This document shows positions 1 through 11,913 of a stretch of 64,000 bases of DNA, one piece after another. The stretch's first letter is position 1; each line of letters opens with the position of its first letter. Source of the DNA: Agroathelia rolfsii (lineage: Eukaryota; Basidiomycota; Agaricomycetes; Amylocorticiales; Amylocorticiaceae); contig JABRWF010000004.1 of assembly GCA_018343915.1 (NCBI GenBank), positions 2,418,001 to 2,482,000 of the forward strand, given 5' to 3'. The translations under genes and the position numbers were made by a program. The notes beneath the pieces are model-generated. The model was given only the letters and a program-made list of their open reading frames with translations. It was not told where the DNA came from and ran no database searches.

Positions 1-532
1 GACATTGATCTCAGCACTGTTGATCAAGAGATCGACATCAACATAAGAGGCGTCGTACATTTGACCGCGCGTCTTCTACCACACCTCCAGCGAAAGAAAG
101 GAACCATCATTAACGTCTCTTCTATATTAGCATTCATACCTCTGATTTCCTGTCCTATCTACAATGGTATGTTCTACATCGTTGTCAAGCATTTTTAAGT
201 AACTCGCTTCTATGATCCTTCTAGCAACTAAGGCCTTCGTCCATAGCTGGACTTGGTCTCTGCGTGCTCAGCTTTCACCAGCCGGTGTACGTGTCATAGG
301 GATCTACCCACCCACGGTTGAGACAGACCTCCACAGGTCCCATGACGACCCGAATAATAACAAAAAATACAAGAATCCGAGCTCAATGAGCATAGGGGAA
401 TTCATGCGCGATGTCTCCCAGGACCTTGAGAATGGCCAGGAAGATATCGGAGCTGGAATGGCAAAACAATTTGTGGGCATGTACCGCGATGCATTCACCG
501 AAGGAACGCGGAAGGTCAATGGCTCGAGCTAA
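1..532 (+). CDS. Short-chain dehydrogenase/reductase, 3' part (cut by window start)
   Basis: This is the C-terminal part of a classical NAD(P)-dependent SDR that reduces or oxidises a small carbonyl or alcohol substrate in the cytosol. The reading frame is open from base 1 and gives the active-site Asn region (INIRG), the NVSS strand with the catalytic Ser region, and the YNATK motif (Y-x-x-x-K). The YNATK codons are joined across a 58-nt intron at 167-224. The tail contains a PPTVETDL-type strand as in DltE-like SDRs. The Rossmann glycine motif (TGxxxGxG) lies upstream of the window. It ends at a TAA at 530-532. The substrate is unknown. The SDR family is clear, the subfamily is a guess. Confidence 0.85.
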
Positions 533-900
533 TCCCACAGCTGGAATAGGATTGGATGCAACAAGCATCCGGCCTGGATTATGCTAATGGAGATGAGCGA
601 AGCGAAGGTTTTCTGAAATCTATACTGAGTTGAGAGACATGGTAGTATCCATAGTTTAAGCAATCAAACTCCTGTGCCCTGCACTTGGGTAAGAAGCTAG
701 ACAAGTGGAAGCAGCAGTTCAATTTGAGTAGGCGCAGCGAGCGTAGGTCTATGGGAGACCAGCAGTGCGGGGTGGTTGAGTGTAAGCTGGAGCCACCAGT
801 TGCCAGTGCCTGCCACAACGTGCCTATGTTTTTCACGTAAATACTGTAGTGGAAAAAAGAAAATCAACAAAAAAACCCTTCGCCTATCTAGCTCATTTCG

Positions 901-1000
901 AGGTTTCCCAAGGAGAAACCCCATTTTTACCAACACTTTTACCAATCACTTTACTTTGAGTAAAAGGATGGGTAAAAACAAGCATCACGTGACCATGACA
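901..1000 (+). repeat. Dispersed repeat family A, copy 1
   Basis: About 100 bases resemble 3833-3932 at roughly three quarters of positions by eye. Both share a core reading TTACTTTGAGTAAAAGGAT, then GGTAAAA, and a CACGTGA hexamer block in the same order. The second copy carries an extra inverted arm, so the family looks like a short foldback, MITE-like element. Confidence 0.6.
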
Positions 1001-2060
1001 AGCAAACCTTTGGCCGCTCAGGCCGCTCAAGCCGTTCAAGCTGGGATACCAATGTGTCTTTATTCCCAAATATAATATCCCCCACTTGAGACGCTCCCCG
1101 CACTGGGCGGTCTATCATTTCTTGATCTGCTATAACACTGCTTATCCCAAGGCGTAGTAATACACTCGCAACTTTGGTCATTCCGGCCGGGACTGATCCC
1201 ACCGGTGGCTACTGTATTGGTATTATTATTATTTGTGGGTCATGTATGGGCGCTTTCACAACTTTATTACTACATGGGACAAACAGTTGACGTGTTACCA
1301 ATACTTTGACTGCACCGCCAGTGATCCTTGCCCGAGCTGACCCTACCCCCAGTTTCAAATCTCTACTTGCGGCTTCATTATGGGATGCTGTGCCTGTCGG
1401 TTGACGTTAACTAAGCACATCATTTCTTCCGCGGCATAGCAGTACGCAATCACATAACTGTCACTTTGCATGGAACCACGGCAACTGGCCGTCTTCTCGG
1501 GGATCGATGCCGCTTCAAGCTCCTCGGCTGATATCGACCTATACTCAATTCTCATGCATAGAAACGTTGGAGCTTGCGTCATAATGCCGTTAACGAATTG
1601 CGGATTTGCCGTATCTGCATATATACAATACCGCCACGTTGATGTGACGTAGTCATTCCGTTCTAGTGCCGTTTTCCCTCTCGGTGTTATAGGAGTTGAC
1701 ACCATCATCAGCGCAGTCGACAAGCCTCAGTATCTAATTTTCGGGTCAGCAGTACCTTCAAGCTCATTTATGTCCTGCCTTTTTGTTCGTCTACTTCACC
1801 CGTACATGTATTATCATGGCTTTCTGCCTCGCCGTTCTGATGCATCCATGTATTATTGCATTCTTTAGTACGGAAGAGCATCGCGGCAATATCAGCCCCT
1901 TCAGTAAGGAAACATCACTATAATTCTGTCTGTTCATCACCTGTTCTCCGAGATAGCCACTGTATTGCTGTTCATAATAAGGTTGCTACAATTGCGCGTC
2001 CTGCGCCGCCTCATGATAGTCACTCGGTTGAACATGAATACCGACTAGGGGGTTGTGCCA

Positions 2061-2070
2061 TATAAATAAG
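2061..2070 (+). promoter_or_regulatory. TATA box of the 2148 gene
   Basis: TATAAATAAG stands 87 bases before the ATG at 2148, a plausible core promoter position for a gene with a short 5' leader. Confidence 0.5.
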
Positions 2071-2147
2071 AGACTGTCAGGGCTCCTTCTGGTATACATA
2101 CAAATATTCCACTCTTCCAAGCATAACTTGAAACACAATTATTCGCA

Positions 2148-2807
2148 ATGTCTAGCTCAATCGTTGTCCCCACTGAGAGCCTCACTGCATGGGCTGAGAA
2201 GCATTTGACGGCCTTGCTTAAGGCTACCACCCAGGAGGCTGTCACCGATGCGATCAATGGTTTCATTGCGCAAGACGCTCGTATGACTGTCAATGGAGAG
2301 AGGGTTTCTGTCTCCAACTACAGTCAATATGCTGCCCCTATTGCTCTCAAACAGGACGCCGAAGTCAAGTATGATGCGTCTGTGGAAGTCCCCAAAGACC
2401 CTAAGGAGCCAGCACAGGTAATATTTGTATCTATTCTTCAAAGTGCGATACCATGGCTCACATATGCCTACTTTGTCGGCATAGGCTGGACTAGTCGGCT
2501 TATTCTTTGAGGCTGAGACCGACAGTAAACTGAGGATTTTAGGCGGACCGATGGCCGACAAAGTTTCCTCCTCAATCAACCTCATGTAAGTTCTATATAT
2601 CTACAACTTTGCAATTCGTTCCCTGGACTGACACGTCTTGTTCATAGCATTGAGATAGACAATTCAATCCTCCCTGGAAATCCTGGTGGTGGTCTCATCC
2701 AGGACAGACGCAGGGTCAAAGTCTTGAACCAAGTTTACTTAGAGAAGCCTGTGCCTGTATCTTTTCCAGGCGGTCCTGGACCCGTTGTTAGCGGAAACTC
2801 GAACTGA
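2148..2807 (+). CDS. Small conserved-type hypothetical protein
   Basis: Three exons (2148-2417, 2485-2585, 2648-2807) encode about 176 residues. The introns are 67 and 62 nt with GT..AG ends and keep the frame. The product starts MSSSIVVPTESL and has an Ala/Thr-rich amphipathic N-terminal helix followed by a region that alternates hydrophobic and charged residues, as in a small beta-rich domain (AGLVGLFFEAETDSK). It ends in a Gly/Pro-rich tail. There is no signal peptide and no membrane segment. I do not recognise the family. The SnoaL/NTF2-like size and an AINGFIAQDA segment make that fold a possibility, but only an inference. Confidence 0.65.
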
Positions 2808-3118
2808 ACGATTTCTACTTATATGATCGGACTTGAATGATATCTCTCTCAAACCGAGCCCAAGCTCTTGATTATGTAACTATGAGATCTGCTACCAGTA
2901 ATTTAGGCTGAAGGACATCGATTCAGTATATGTACTTAAACGTTAATATCATTACACCATGATGATTGTTTTTTTGGAACACCTGAATGAACAAAATGAT
3001 CATACCTGCCACAGTGCGGGCTGTTTGGTGCCGCAGTGCCCAATCCTCAATTGGTAGCGAAGGTTTTTACCACCTCTTCTCATTGCTACCTGTTAGCAGC
3101 TGTTTCGAATTTTCTCAT

Positions 3119-3205
3119 TTACTAACTATATAATTGTATTGAAACTTTGGAGTTGGATAGAATGTCACTCTATCCAACTTCAAAGTTTCAGCGGGTAGTT
3201 AGTAT
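3119..3205. repeat. Long imperfect palindrome (hairpin)
   Basis: A 21-base arm starting GAAACTTTGGAGTTGG at 3141 faces its reverse complement ending at 3189 with one mismatch and a loop of about 8 bases. The outer flanks (TACTAACTA and TAGTTAGTA) also pair, so the foldback spans about 87 bases. It may be a terminus or a tiny foldback element. Confidence 0.75.
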
Positions 3206-3832
3206 CACTACTTATTAGTCAATCCAGATCCGAATTTCGTTTTGTTCGGTCCCAGCCCGGGATCAACTGGTATCTGAAGTGCAAATAGTACTCCCGAATA
3301 TGCTGAGAACTTATTATGCACTGGCATGACATTGCCCGTATTTTGACTTGACGCTGTTGATACAGGCAATCCGTTGCGGCGGTTGCCTCGATGGATGATG
3401 GAGTGACGATCACGTGCTGCACTTTTTATTTTATTTTATATTTTATTTTTACGTTTATATACCGCATCATGTACTAAAAACAAACTACGGTGCCATAAGG
3501 GTTATAGTGTAAGTTACGCAGTATAGGGAAGTGTGGTGTGTAGTGGCATAAGGGTTATTATGATGGAAATACTGGGAAGGTTAGCGAACCAGTTGATTGT
3601 GTTGTAGTAATTAACGAAGTGGGGAGGGGAGGGGTAAATATATAGTTAGAGATTAGGGGGTGTTAACAATGGATTTCCTACTTTGGTGGAAAAAACCACA
3701 TGCTGCACACACCCTCACACACGAAACACTACCCTACCACACCCACTATTTCTCTCTCACTTTAGTCACCTACCACCAGTCGCAGCCCAGAGCTGGGATA
3801 TCCTCTGGAGTCCGATTTGCCTTACACTCCGG

Positions 3833-3965
3833 AGTTTCCCAGGGGAAAGCGCCATTTCTATCAATACTTCTGCCAGCTACTTTACTTTGAGTAAAAGGAT
3901 TGGTAAAAGTGGGCGTCACGTGATCAGTATTTTTTACCAAATCCTTTATCCAAAGTAGAGGGATT
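3833..3965 (+). repeat. Dispersed repeat family A, copy 2, with inverted arm
   Basis: This copy matches 901-1000 over its first 100 bases. It then continues into an inverted arm (about 3936-3965) that reads TACCAAATCCTTTATCCAAAGTA, the imperfect reverse complement of its own core TACTTTGAGTAAAAGG. The copy therefore folds back on itself, as expected of a non-autonomous foldback element. Confidence 0.6.
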
Positions 3966-4130
3966 TGCCATAAGATTGGTAAAAACGGCATTTTTCTTTT
4001 AAAAATCCCAGAGTGTTAGTAGTATGATAGGATTCTAAATAAATAAATTGAAAAAAGTGACGATCACGTGGGGCATGACTATGGACATTATTGTAGCGCA
4101 CGCTGTCATGGCATAGTAGCTACATCAGAC

Positions 4131-4189
4131 TCATCCGTTTGTCCGCGTACCGCGTCCATGTACAACGACAAGCGGAATTCAATCTAGCC
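4131..4189 (-). repeat. Dispersed repeat family B, copy 1 (core)
   Basis: The reverse complement of this 59-base core matches 49921-49979 with only a handful of mismatches, including the block GGACGCGGTACGCGGACAAA. Weaker similarity continues on both sides (about 4055-4235 against 49880-50035), including CTGTGAGAAAA on one side and CACGTGA on the other. Confidence 0.75.
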
Positions 4190-4555
4190 TCCATTTTTGA
4201 TGTAATACTGGCTTGCTTTTCTCACAGACGCATAACTCAGAATGGTTAGATGCATAGGAGAACAAAACTATTCGTCCTTCTGCAGCTATCGGCATATATT
4301 TGCGCTTCAACCGGTCGGGACATTAGCAAACATTGGGTAATGGGGACTTGTCAGACTAGTCCTCTAATTCGGCCGACCTATATATCCCTATGCAGCTGTC
4401 TAGAGCTAATGGCGATTTGATGAGCACTCTGGGGAAGATGACATAAGAGAATTGACCTAAGCATACCAGTATTTGTGGTAAGCCATGAGATATGTATAGC
4501 AACTGTAATCATGACTAGCTTGGATAATCCACCCCAACGGCGATGCTGTTTGATT

Positions 4556-4766
4556 TTCTAGCCGCATTGTAACCGTTCATATCTACCGGCTATTCGGAGA
4601 CAATGAGTATCAACGTGTCTTCGGTTACCATTCTGTCGTATTTGCTGCACTCGTCATTATGTCTTGGGGTGTAACTCTCTTCGGCGCCTTGACTAATATA
4701 GGCTCTCCAAAATACTCAATGATCGATGTAATACACGCCATAATAGCTCTGACTGAGATAATATGA
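4556..4766 (+). other. Possible coding remnant of a membrane protein
   Basis: One plus-strand frame stays open for about 66 codons without a clear start. It reads as a hydrophobic helix with polar flanks (IYRLFGDNEYQRVFGYHS, then FAALVIMSWGVTLFGALT). Composition looks protein-like, and an acceptor-like TTTTCTAG lies just upstream, but no donor, start or partner exon was found. It may be a decayed exon. I do not recognise the family. Confidence 0.25.
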
Positions 4767-5204
4767 CAAGTTTGACTGTTCTGGCTCAGAATTCACTCTA
4801 CAAGCTTATGAGTTATTATCATAGCTTTGAACTTCCGTTGGGTAGAGCCGGGGGATGGGGAGCACTCATGTCATGTCCTTAATGTACTGAAATGCCTTTA
4901 AAACGACAGCAGAGTGTGCATATCATACCTCCATCGTTCCCTCAGACGCTCCGCCTCGACTGCAGTGCTTATCATAGTAATCTGGTATCGCTCCTATATC
5001 TATGCCAAACAACTCCCCCTTCGTCGGCAGCCTGCCGCCAAGTGTAATTGCTCTTAGTAGTAATGATCAGCGGTTATATTTTTTCGTCATTGGCCTTGTA
5101 TGTTCCAACGTACACTTCATCATTTCGATGTCTCATTGACGTTTTTAAACTGGTAGACTGTGACCTTCCTTTTGCATCTCAATCCTCTGCGAGGAGACCA
5201 TGCC

Positions 5205-6937
5205 ATGGCTCTCTTCATGTTTTTAACCTTCACCAGCGCAACTTTTGCCTATTTGTCGCTATTACTTCCCATTTATGAATCACTTCGATTCTCAGTTCTT
5301 GGGACCGTATACATCGCTGGCACTGTTGTCACCACTACTGTCCTCTATCGCCTTTCGCCTCTGCACCCACTTTGGGGCTTTCCCGGTCCTCTCATAAACA
5401 AGATTACCAGTCTCAAGCTCGCCCAGATGGTTTGGTCTGGTAAACGACACATCGTTATTCCAAATCTCCATAAGAAATATGGCACCTTTGTTCGCACTGG
5501 CCCCAACACATTATCTATAAACTCTCATACTGCCATAGCGCCTATCTATGCATCTTCCACCGCCTTCCCCAAGAGTAACGCATACGTTCCTGGGCGCATG
5601 CATGGTGATAGCTTGTTCTTCATACAAAGCATAGAGGAACACAATACACGTCGTAAGATATGGGCTCCAGCGTTTGCGCCTAGTGTGTATGTATATGTTT
5701 ATCCCAAGATCAGCATGAATTTGCAGTGACTATTATGTTCTAGTGTTTCAGGATGGAAGCCCGTCATTGAAAGGCTCGCATTGGAGCTTCTATCTTGCAT
5801 GGATGTCCGCAGTAACCACGGAGCCAAGCCTCTGGACTTGTCAGAAGCTATCACACATTGGACTTACGATGTCATGGCTGAACTCACTTATGGTGGAGCC
5901 GCTTCTCTGGTTCGTGATACTAAATTCATTCTTCACAAGTTATTATCTTACTTGCGATGATCTAAACTATTAGGATATGATGAAAAAGGGTGATGTTAAT
6001 GATTACATTGAAGGTGGGAAAATCTCCACCATTTTGTTTGAGACACTGGGAGAAGTCCCATCGCTCTTCGATCTGGTGTGGTATCTTCCTACTGCCAGCA
6101 TCGCTCGTCACATGGAGAAGTTCGCACAAAGCCTCATCGATGCCCGAAGGTTTGGTAATTCCGGACGCCCAGATGATATTTCCTCTTGGCTTTTGGGAGA
6201 GCATGATGACAAACCTACGAACTTCTCCAGCGATACACTCCGTGTCGAGTCTCTTTTTGCTATTCAAGCGGGTGCCTAACTTTTAATTGTCTCCTCCCGT
6301 CAATAAGTACTGAGTAAATTGAACCGCAGGATCCGATACGACTTCCGGCGCCCTTATCTTTGCATTCTATCATCTTCTCACCCACAAATCCACGCTCAAG
6401 CGCCTAACCCAGGAGCTGGATGAAGCATTTGCGGACTATGACAAGTCCAACATCCCACAGGATAAACTGGCAAATCTTCCTTACCTGGGTGCCGTGGTTA
6501 ACGAAACTCTTCGGCTCGGTACGCCATTCCCTGGCCTTCCTCGTGTCGTACCCAAAGAGGGAGCTATGATCTCCGGCAAGTTCGTTCCGGGTTCGACCAT
6601 TGTTGGGGTTAACCCATGGGCCCAAATGACGTCGGAGGAGAATTTTTACCCTGATCCCGAAGTTTTCCAGCCTGAGCGTTGGCTGCCTGGAGGACTCGGA
6701 CCAGACTCGCGTGTCCGTAGGAGTGCTATGATGTCCTTTTCGTTTGGCTCTTTCTCATGCCTCGGGAAATCTCTTGCGATTCAAGAGATCCGCCTTGTTC
6801 TCACTCACATACTCCTCAAGTACAACGTCGAGTTTGCGCCTGAGTGGGACAGGAGGAAGTTCGAGGATGGTATCGACAATATGCGTACTACCGTTTTCAA
6901 TTATCCCCTTCTCGTCACCCTGAGCAGCCGCTACTAG
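5205..6937 (+). CDS. Cytochrome P450 monooxygenase
   Basis: A membrane-anchored microsomal P450 that hydroxylates a small organic substrate with NADPH-P450 reductase. Four exons (5205-5686, 5744-5909, 5974-6271, 6330-6937) keep frame through introns of 57, 64 and 58 nt. The start sits in GCCATGG context. Motifs in order: an N-terminal anchor of two hydrophobic segments, the proline hinge (WGFPGPL), the C-helix WAPAF region, the I-helix oxygen-binding AGSDTT (rebuilt exactly across the third intron), the K-helix ETLRL (ExxR), FQPERW, and the heme loop FSFGSFSCLG with the Cys ligand. About 517 residues, normal for the family. It looks intact. It is of the fungal type often annotated benzoate-4-monooxygenase-like, but the substrate is not predictable. 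The two MFS genes downstream could export its product. Confidence 0.93.
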
Positions 6938-7872
6938 AATGTAGATTTCATAGATTGTAGTCACTACCATTTCCGTCGCGAGTACCAGCGATATCAAATA
7001 AACCGTGACCCCATTTAATATAATAGTGTATCAGTAACAATGATGGTAGTTTGATTATCCTTTCCGAACGCTTATTTCCTTTCTTTATCTTTATCCGCAC
7101 ACTTGGCTTGCAATTACGCCATTGCTACTAGGCGAAGTTTCGGTTAAAGGACGGATTAGGTAATCAGCATACAGATACTAGTTAATCTACAGTTTTTACG
7201 CTAACAATTGCGATCCAAGTCATCGATCCAGAGCACTAGCAAAACACCGGAAGTTGAGCAAGGGCTTTTTAAAGGTTTTTGTGAGTATAGAATGATGTTG
7301 GGCGGTGCAAACAACCCCATTCTGTCCTTCCTCATTATGAATCTCCATTTTACACTAGTTTTTCTACGCTGTTGCTGTAGCTTTATAGCCGTATACCTTA
7401 TTATACTGGTACATGTCAGTTTTTTAGGTGAGATTATGTTTAACTATGTCTGTTCACAACTTTTACTGCAGCCTATTTCCTAGAGTCATTTCGCTTATCA
7501 CTGTCGTCCTCTAAATATTTCGCTTACCACTCCCGATAATGTGCTCATTAACAATCTCGTTTCTCTTTGCCTCTCTCATTCATCAGCTGTGCTTCTAAGA
7601 GGGGTAGGAAATGTAAGAGGCAAGAAGTTGAAGGCGATTAAAATGTTGTTCGGCTGCGCTGCTATTTCTAATATAAATGTTCGCTAGCTTTGAGTAGTAA
7701 TCATATGACTGGAAGGACTTATTTCACTAATGGAGCAACATAATTTCATTACTAGAAACCATAACCAGAAAAGCAAGCCTATTGTATTGGTATCAATACC
7801 ACGAGCGCAGAGTAGAAAAATCGCCAAGTAGTACAGTTATGTAAAATTGACTCAGGACATCTGCAATGGCAA
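6938..7872. other. Intergenic, no gene seen
   Basis: The P450 and the first MFS gene converge here. Sequence is A/T-rich with no supported frame, RNA gene or repeat. Confidence 0.6.
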
Positions 7873-10217
7873 TCAAGCAGCGACCTCGAGTGGTTCCTTA
7901 GCATCCCCTACGCCCTTCTGGCCCTTTTTCAAAGCCCAGTCTTCATCTGTCGATGTGTGCAAAGGAAGATGTTTCACGAGAAGACTAGAGAGCACTCCGA
8001 TCCCTGCAATGCCGACATAGACTTGCCAGATGACCTTCAAGCTCTGCGCAAATGCTGTACGAATCTCTGACTTGAGGGGTTCCGGCAACGAGCTAATGAC
8101 AGGAATTGCCGAATACGCAATTTCGCTTCCTTGTGGAAACTTTTGCAAAAAGGCCTCTGGCATATGTTTCTGCAGTTGATTTTGCAGAACAGTTCCACCA
8201 ATCGTAATACCCCATACCTGTCGAAATGGAATAAAATATGAGCACTCGTAACGACGAAGTCAACTTAAACCCACCTGAGCAAAATTCCTAAGGAACATGA
8301 AGAAGGCCATAGCAGGTGCGGCTTGATTGACTGGAACTGAAAAAAAAAAAAAAAAAAAAATCGAAATCGGATTTAGTACCCCAGAGCATCAATGAGCAAA
8401 GCCTCCGTACTTGGAGCTAAAACGGGGAAATAGGTCGACGTGACCAACAATCCAAGTCCTATGCCACTAATGATCAAGTACCCCACTGTCTCTCCTCGCG
8501 GGCTATCAGCACGAAGTAAAGTAAACAGACCGACAGAGACCATGAGAAAGATCCATGAGAGCCAGAGTTGCGGCCGATATTGTTGTGTTTTATTGACCGA
8601 CAATCCAGCCATTATGCCTACAGGTCCAACAACAAGCGCGACGGAAAGCGCTTCAACGCCAGCTCCAATAGGGGACAAGCCTTTGCATGCCTGTAAGTAT
8701 ACTGGCATATAATCTAACAATCATATAACAATCGCCATTTGACTTTGGTGAGAACGTTTTTAGAACAAAGACCCAGCTTACAAATAATGCCGATTTGAAC
8801 AAGCTGTGAGATAAAGTTTTGGATATATCCAGCAGCACCTGTGCGCGTCGCCATCAATGAAAATGGAATCTAGGATTAGATAAGTAAAATGAGCGACAAT
8901 ATTTGAGATCCAATGTGGCTACTAGATCGTCTAGCAAGCGACTCACTAATGGGAATTTAGGCACCAGAGTCTCGTATACGACAAAAACAACTAATCCAAT
9001 GAGTCCAAGAATAAGAGGGACCATCACATGAATGGATGACCACTTGTACTGAATACCACTCCATGTCAATGCTATCACTACCGCCGTTGTAGAGCCCATG
9101 ATTAAAAGTGTCCCGCTGGATATCGAATAATTGGCTATTAGTCAAGCTAATTATGGGCAGGGGGCAGCAGCAACAAGGGTCTTACATCCAATCAACCTTC
9201 AAAATCTTCTCTAACAAAGTACCAGACGGTGTACGAACACGTAAGAAGAGCAAGATAAGAGCAGCAGACGCGCCACAGAAAGGAATATTAAGGTCTAGAG
9301 AGTAAGCAATTAGTATCGTAAAAAGAGAACCTATTAAGCGACATACAGAATAACCATCTCCACTTTGACCCTGATTGAGCAAGAGCGCCGCCCACGATAG
9401 GTCCAATGCCACTTGAGACTGAGAATGCACTGCAGTGGCGTAGACGCGGAAAGAAGAAATAAGCTATTGACATGCTCCTCAGACACTAAGCGAACAGAAC
9501 ATACATCCCCAATAGCCCATTATAGATGCCGCGTTCGCGAAGCGGGACGAGGTCCGCCAAAATAATTGCCGTCATGGAAGAAATAGCACCACCGCCGAGA
9601 CCCTGTATGGCTTTATAAAGTGCGTAGAGGTTAGATTACGGAGAAGCTCCAGGAATAATCGAAGTGATTACACACTTCTACCCGCAATCATGAAGTCCAT
9701 GCTGTTCGCCGCTCCACAGAGAGCTGCTCCAACAGACATAATAATGAGTGCAGCGAGCATTACCGGACGACGGCCAAAGATCTGCAGGACGTTGCCTCAA
9801 TAAAATAAAGAAACAACGAACCGTTGACAGAGTAATGTTTTTCACCTGTGCCAAACCACCAGTCAAGGGTATAAAGGCAGATGCAGCTAGTGTATACGCA
9901 GAGCCCACCCAAACAAATTCATCGCCTCCGAGATCATGAACGATACGAGGAAGAGCAGTAGACACGGCCGACTAGTAATCCCAATACATATCATAACAGG
10001 CTCATTGAGTACTTTCCTATTAACAGTAAACAGTTTTTGAGAGGGTTATTTGACGCACCAGCTCCAATCCAGTCATCATTGTTGCTATGCATATCGCAAA
10101 CATTACTAACCAGAAGCGAGCATCGCGTTTAGGATGGTCCTCAGGAGTTGAGATCTTCTCCGATGGAGAGATCACAGCATCAGCGAGATTCAAATGTGAA
10201 TCGTCTGTAGATGGCAT
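7873..10217 (-). CDS. MFS transporter, DHA2-like (14-TM), copy 1
   Basis: A plasma-membrane proton antiporter that likely exports drugs or metabolites. The start is the ATG at 10217 (MPSTDDSHLN) and the stop ends at 7873 (KEPLEVAA). It is split into about nine exons by short introns. The first junction joins GLEL to SAVSTALPRIVHDLGG cleanly. Family marks: TM1 with MMTGLEL, the DLVPLRERG-type loop (motif A), and motif C with GPIVGGALAQSG, diagnostic of DHA antiporters. The C-terminal cytosolic tail is charged. It is a tandem duplicate of 11914-14191: same strand, size and intron placement, with the last exon roughly three quarters identical. One intron carries a 20-base A run near 8341. No disabling lesion was seen. 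Confidence 0.9.
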
Positions 10218-11913
10218 GGCGTGGAAATGTATGCAGATTATTTATACAACCGAAGATTCCGTGCTAGAGGTGGATAAAACGCATGTGCACAGAAGAGAAG
10301 GAGCTATTAAAGCACCAGCAACCAAGTAAGATTGATATACCGTGTCCCAGACAATGAGCCTGCCTCCGAGTCAGCGATTCTGCGTAAGCTCCGTAGTTAA
10401 TAACCGGAACGAGAATCTTGACATACATCATAGTCTCAACTTCTAGTGCACGTCAGTCAAAGTTTTCTTTCCTAGTCATGGCCGACGCAAAGCCGTCTAT
10501 AACTTAGTTGAACTCGAATGGCTAGACTGGTTGATGTACCGGATGCGAAGCTAGACACCTTGCCATGTGTATGACACGTTCTTCATAACTGACTAAAATT
10601 GCTTCTATTCCTGAACGAATTTAGGGTAAGATTAGTATATTGTACGGCATGCATTATAGCGGCAATTAGGCAGTCCGACGCACACTCGGGCGAAGATGCA
10701 GTCATATATCATTCCATAGGCACTTGAGATGCACTACGGCGTTGAATCAGCAGTTCGTCCGATACTTATTCGGATCCTAATTCAGACCCCTATTCGGACC
10801 CCTATGATGCTAGTGCTTTGTTTTCTCCCACATTATGAATTCAATGGAACCATAGAAGAATCAATAAGGGCGCCGTCCGTCTGCGAACAAGCACATACAA
10901 TAGCCCGGCCTCGAGTTGATGTCATGAAGTATTCCTCCGTGTCTACTCACAGTCGTAGAGCTCCCAAAGTTCGAGTCTGTTGATGTAAGAGAGCCAAGGG
11001 CCTTTTCAAGGAAGTAACAGCATATGCAAGGATTGCCGAGATCAGTCGTAATCGGATGTGCCACCGGCAGTAATGTCACATGACGAAACGGGCAAACCCG
11101 ACCATTGAAAGGTTTCGCTGGACAGTATCTCTAAATTGGACGTTAAAAGCTTCAACACTTCAACCCCAATGAGGTTGCGCTAGGGATGTCACTGGCAATT
11201 AGTAAGCGTGATGCAATTTCCGTTCATTTCATTTTGTCAGGGCGTTCAAGTTGTCGCGGCAGCCTGGCAGTGTGCATGGTTCCGAGTCAAGTTGCCGCCA
11301 ACTTGAGCTTCACTAGCCGGCCTCATCACTGGCACTAGGTCTACTAGACGCAGTATCAGTAGAAGTATATGCTAATCAGAATTGCTGTCACACAAGCTAG
11401 TCCTAACATGTGACTTTATAATGCGTTGTCAAATATGTTGAAGACATCTTGCTGACATTATCAAACATGCATATGATTACTGATTCACCGTAACCGCAAT
11501 CTGAGCCACTAGCATGATCATAACGTACAATTGGCTACAAGTACTATTCAAGATGTCCTGGTCATAATCAAAGCTAAATGACCACGGACACATTCCATCC
11601 ATTCGTTGGATAGATTTTCGTCAATATCCACTAGACCCACAAAAAGGACATAAAGGGGATACAAGACTAAGAGGTGATAGTGTAAATGCCAGTGCCATTG
11701 AAAACAGATAACTTCACAATCAGAAGCGAATGCGTTTGATTCCAAGTACAATTATCAAGTAGCTTCCAAAAATCAACATGGCCTATGTACATATAACCAA
11801 TGCAAGAAAAAGAAAAAGAAAAAAAAGGTAATGCGTAATTATAGTGTAACTGATATCTATGGCATAGGAGAGATGCCTGGGTATTTTGGCTTAAAATGCA
11901 TCTACGATGATAA
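10218..11913. other. Intergenic between the two MFS copies
   Basis: This holds the upstream region of MFS copy 1, including the shared element at 10380-10393 and a TATA-like site near 10239. A short run of near-repeats of TTCGGACCCCTAT lies at about 10765-10805. No gene is supported. Confidence 0.6.
10380..10393 (-). promoter_or_regulatory. Upstream motif shared by both MFS copies
   Basis: CTGCGTAAGCTCCG lies 163 bases upstream of the MFS copy 1 ATG. The identical 14-mer is at 14365-14378, 174 bases upstream of the copy 2 ATG, in the same orientation, while the flanking upstream sequence has diverged. On the gene strand it contains CGGAG, as in zinc-cluster regulator sites, so retained control is an inference. 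Confidence 0.5.

Larger units (their letters stand above)
533..2147. other. Intergenic region with one dispersed repeat copy
   Basis: No gene can be supported. Open frames here are short and share no family motif. A repeat copy at about 901-1000 explains the longest plus-strand frame, because a similar peptide is read from the other copy near 3900. The end of the gap holds the promoter of the next gene. Confidence 0.6.
2808..5204. other. Gene-poor region with repeats and a possible coding remnant
   Basis: No intact gene is supported. The stretch contains a long hairpin (3119-3205), a T/A-rich run near 3425-3455, repeat family A copy 2 (3833-3965), repeat family B copy 1 (core 4131-4189) and a membrane-protein-like open stretch at about 4556-4766. 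Confidence 0.6.

Noticed and set aside
776..1075. Plus-strand frame of 99 codons
   Set aside because: It is explained by repeat family A: a similar peptide is read from the other copy near 3880-3950.
1355..1723. 122-codon minus-strand open frame as a gene
   Set aside because: No motif, no splice partners, and no promoter-like sequence; it overlaps a frame on the other strand.
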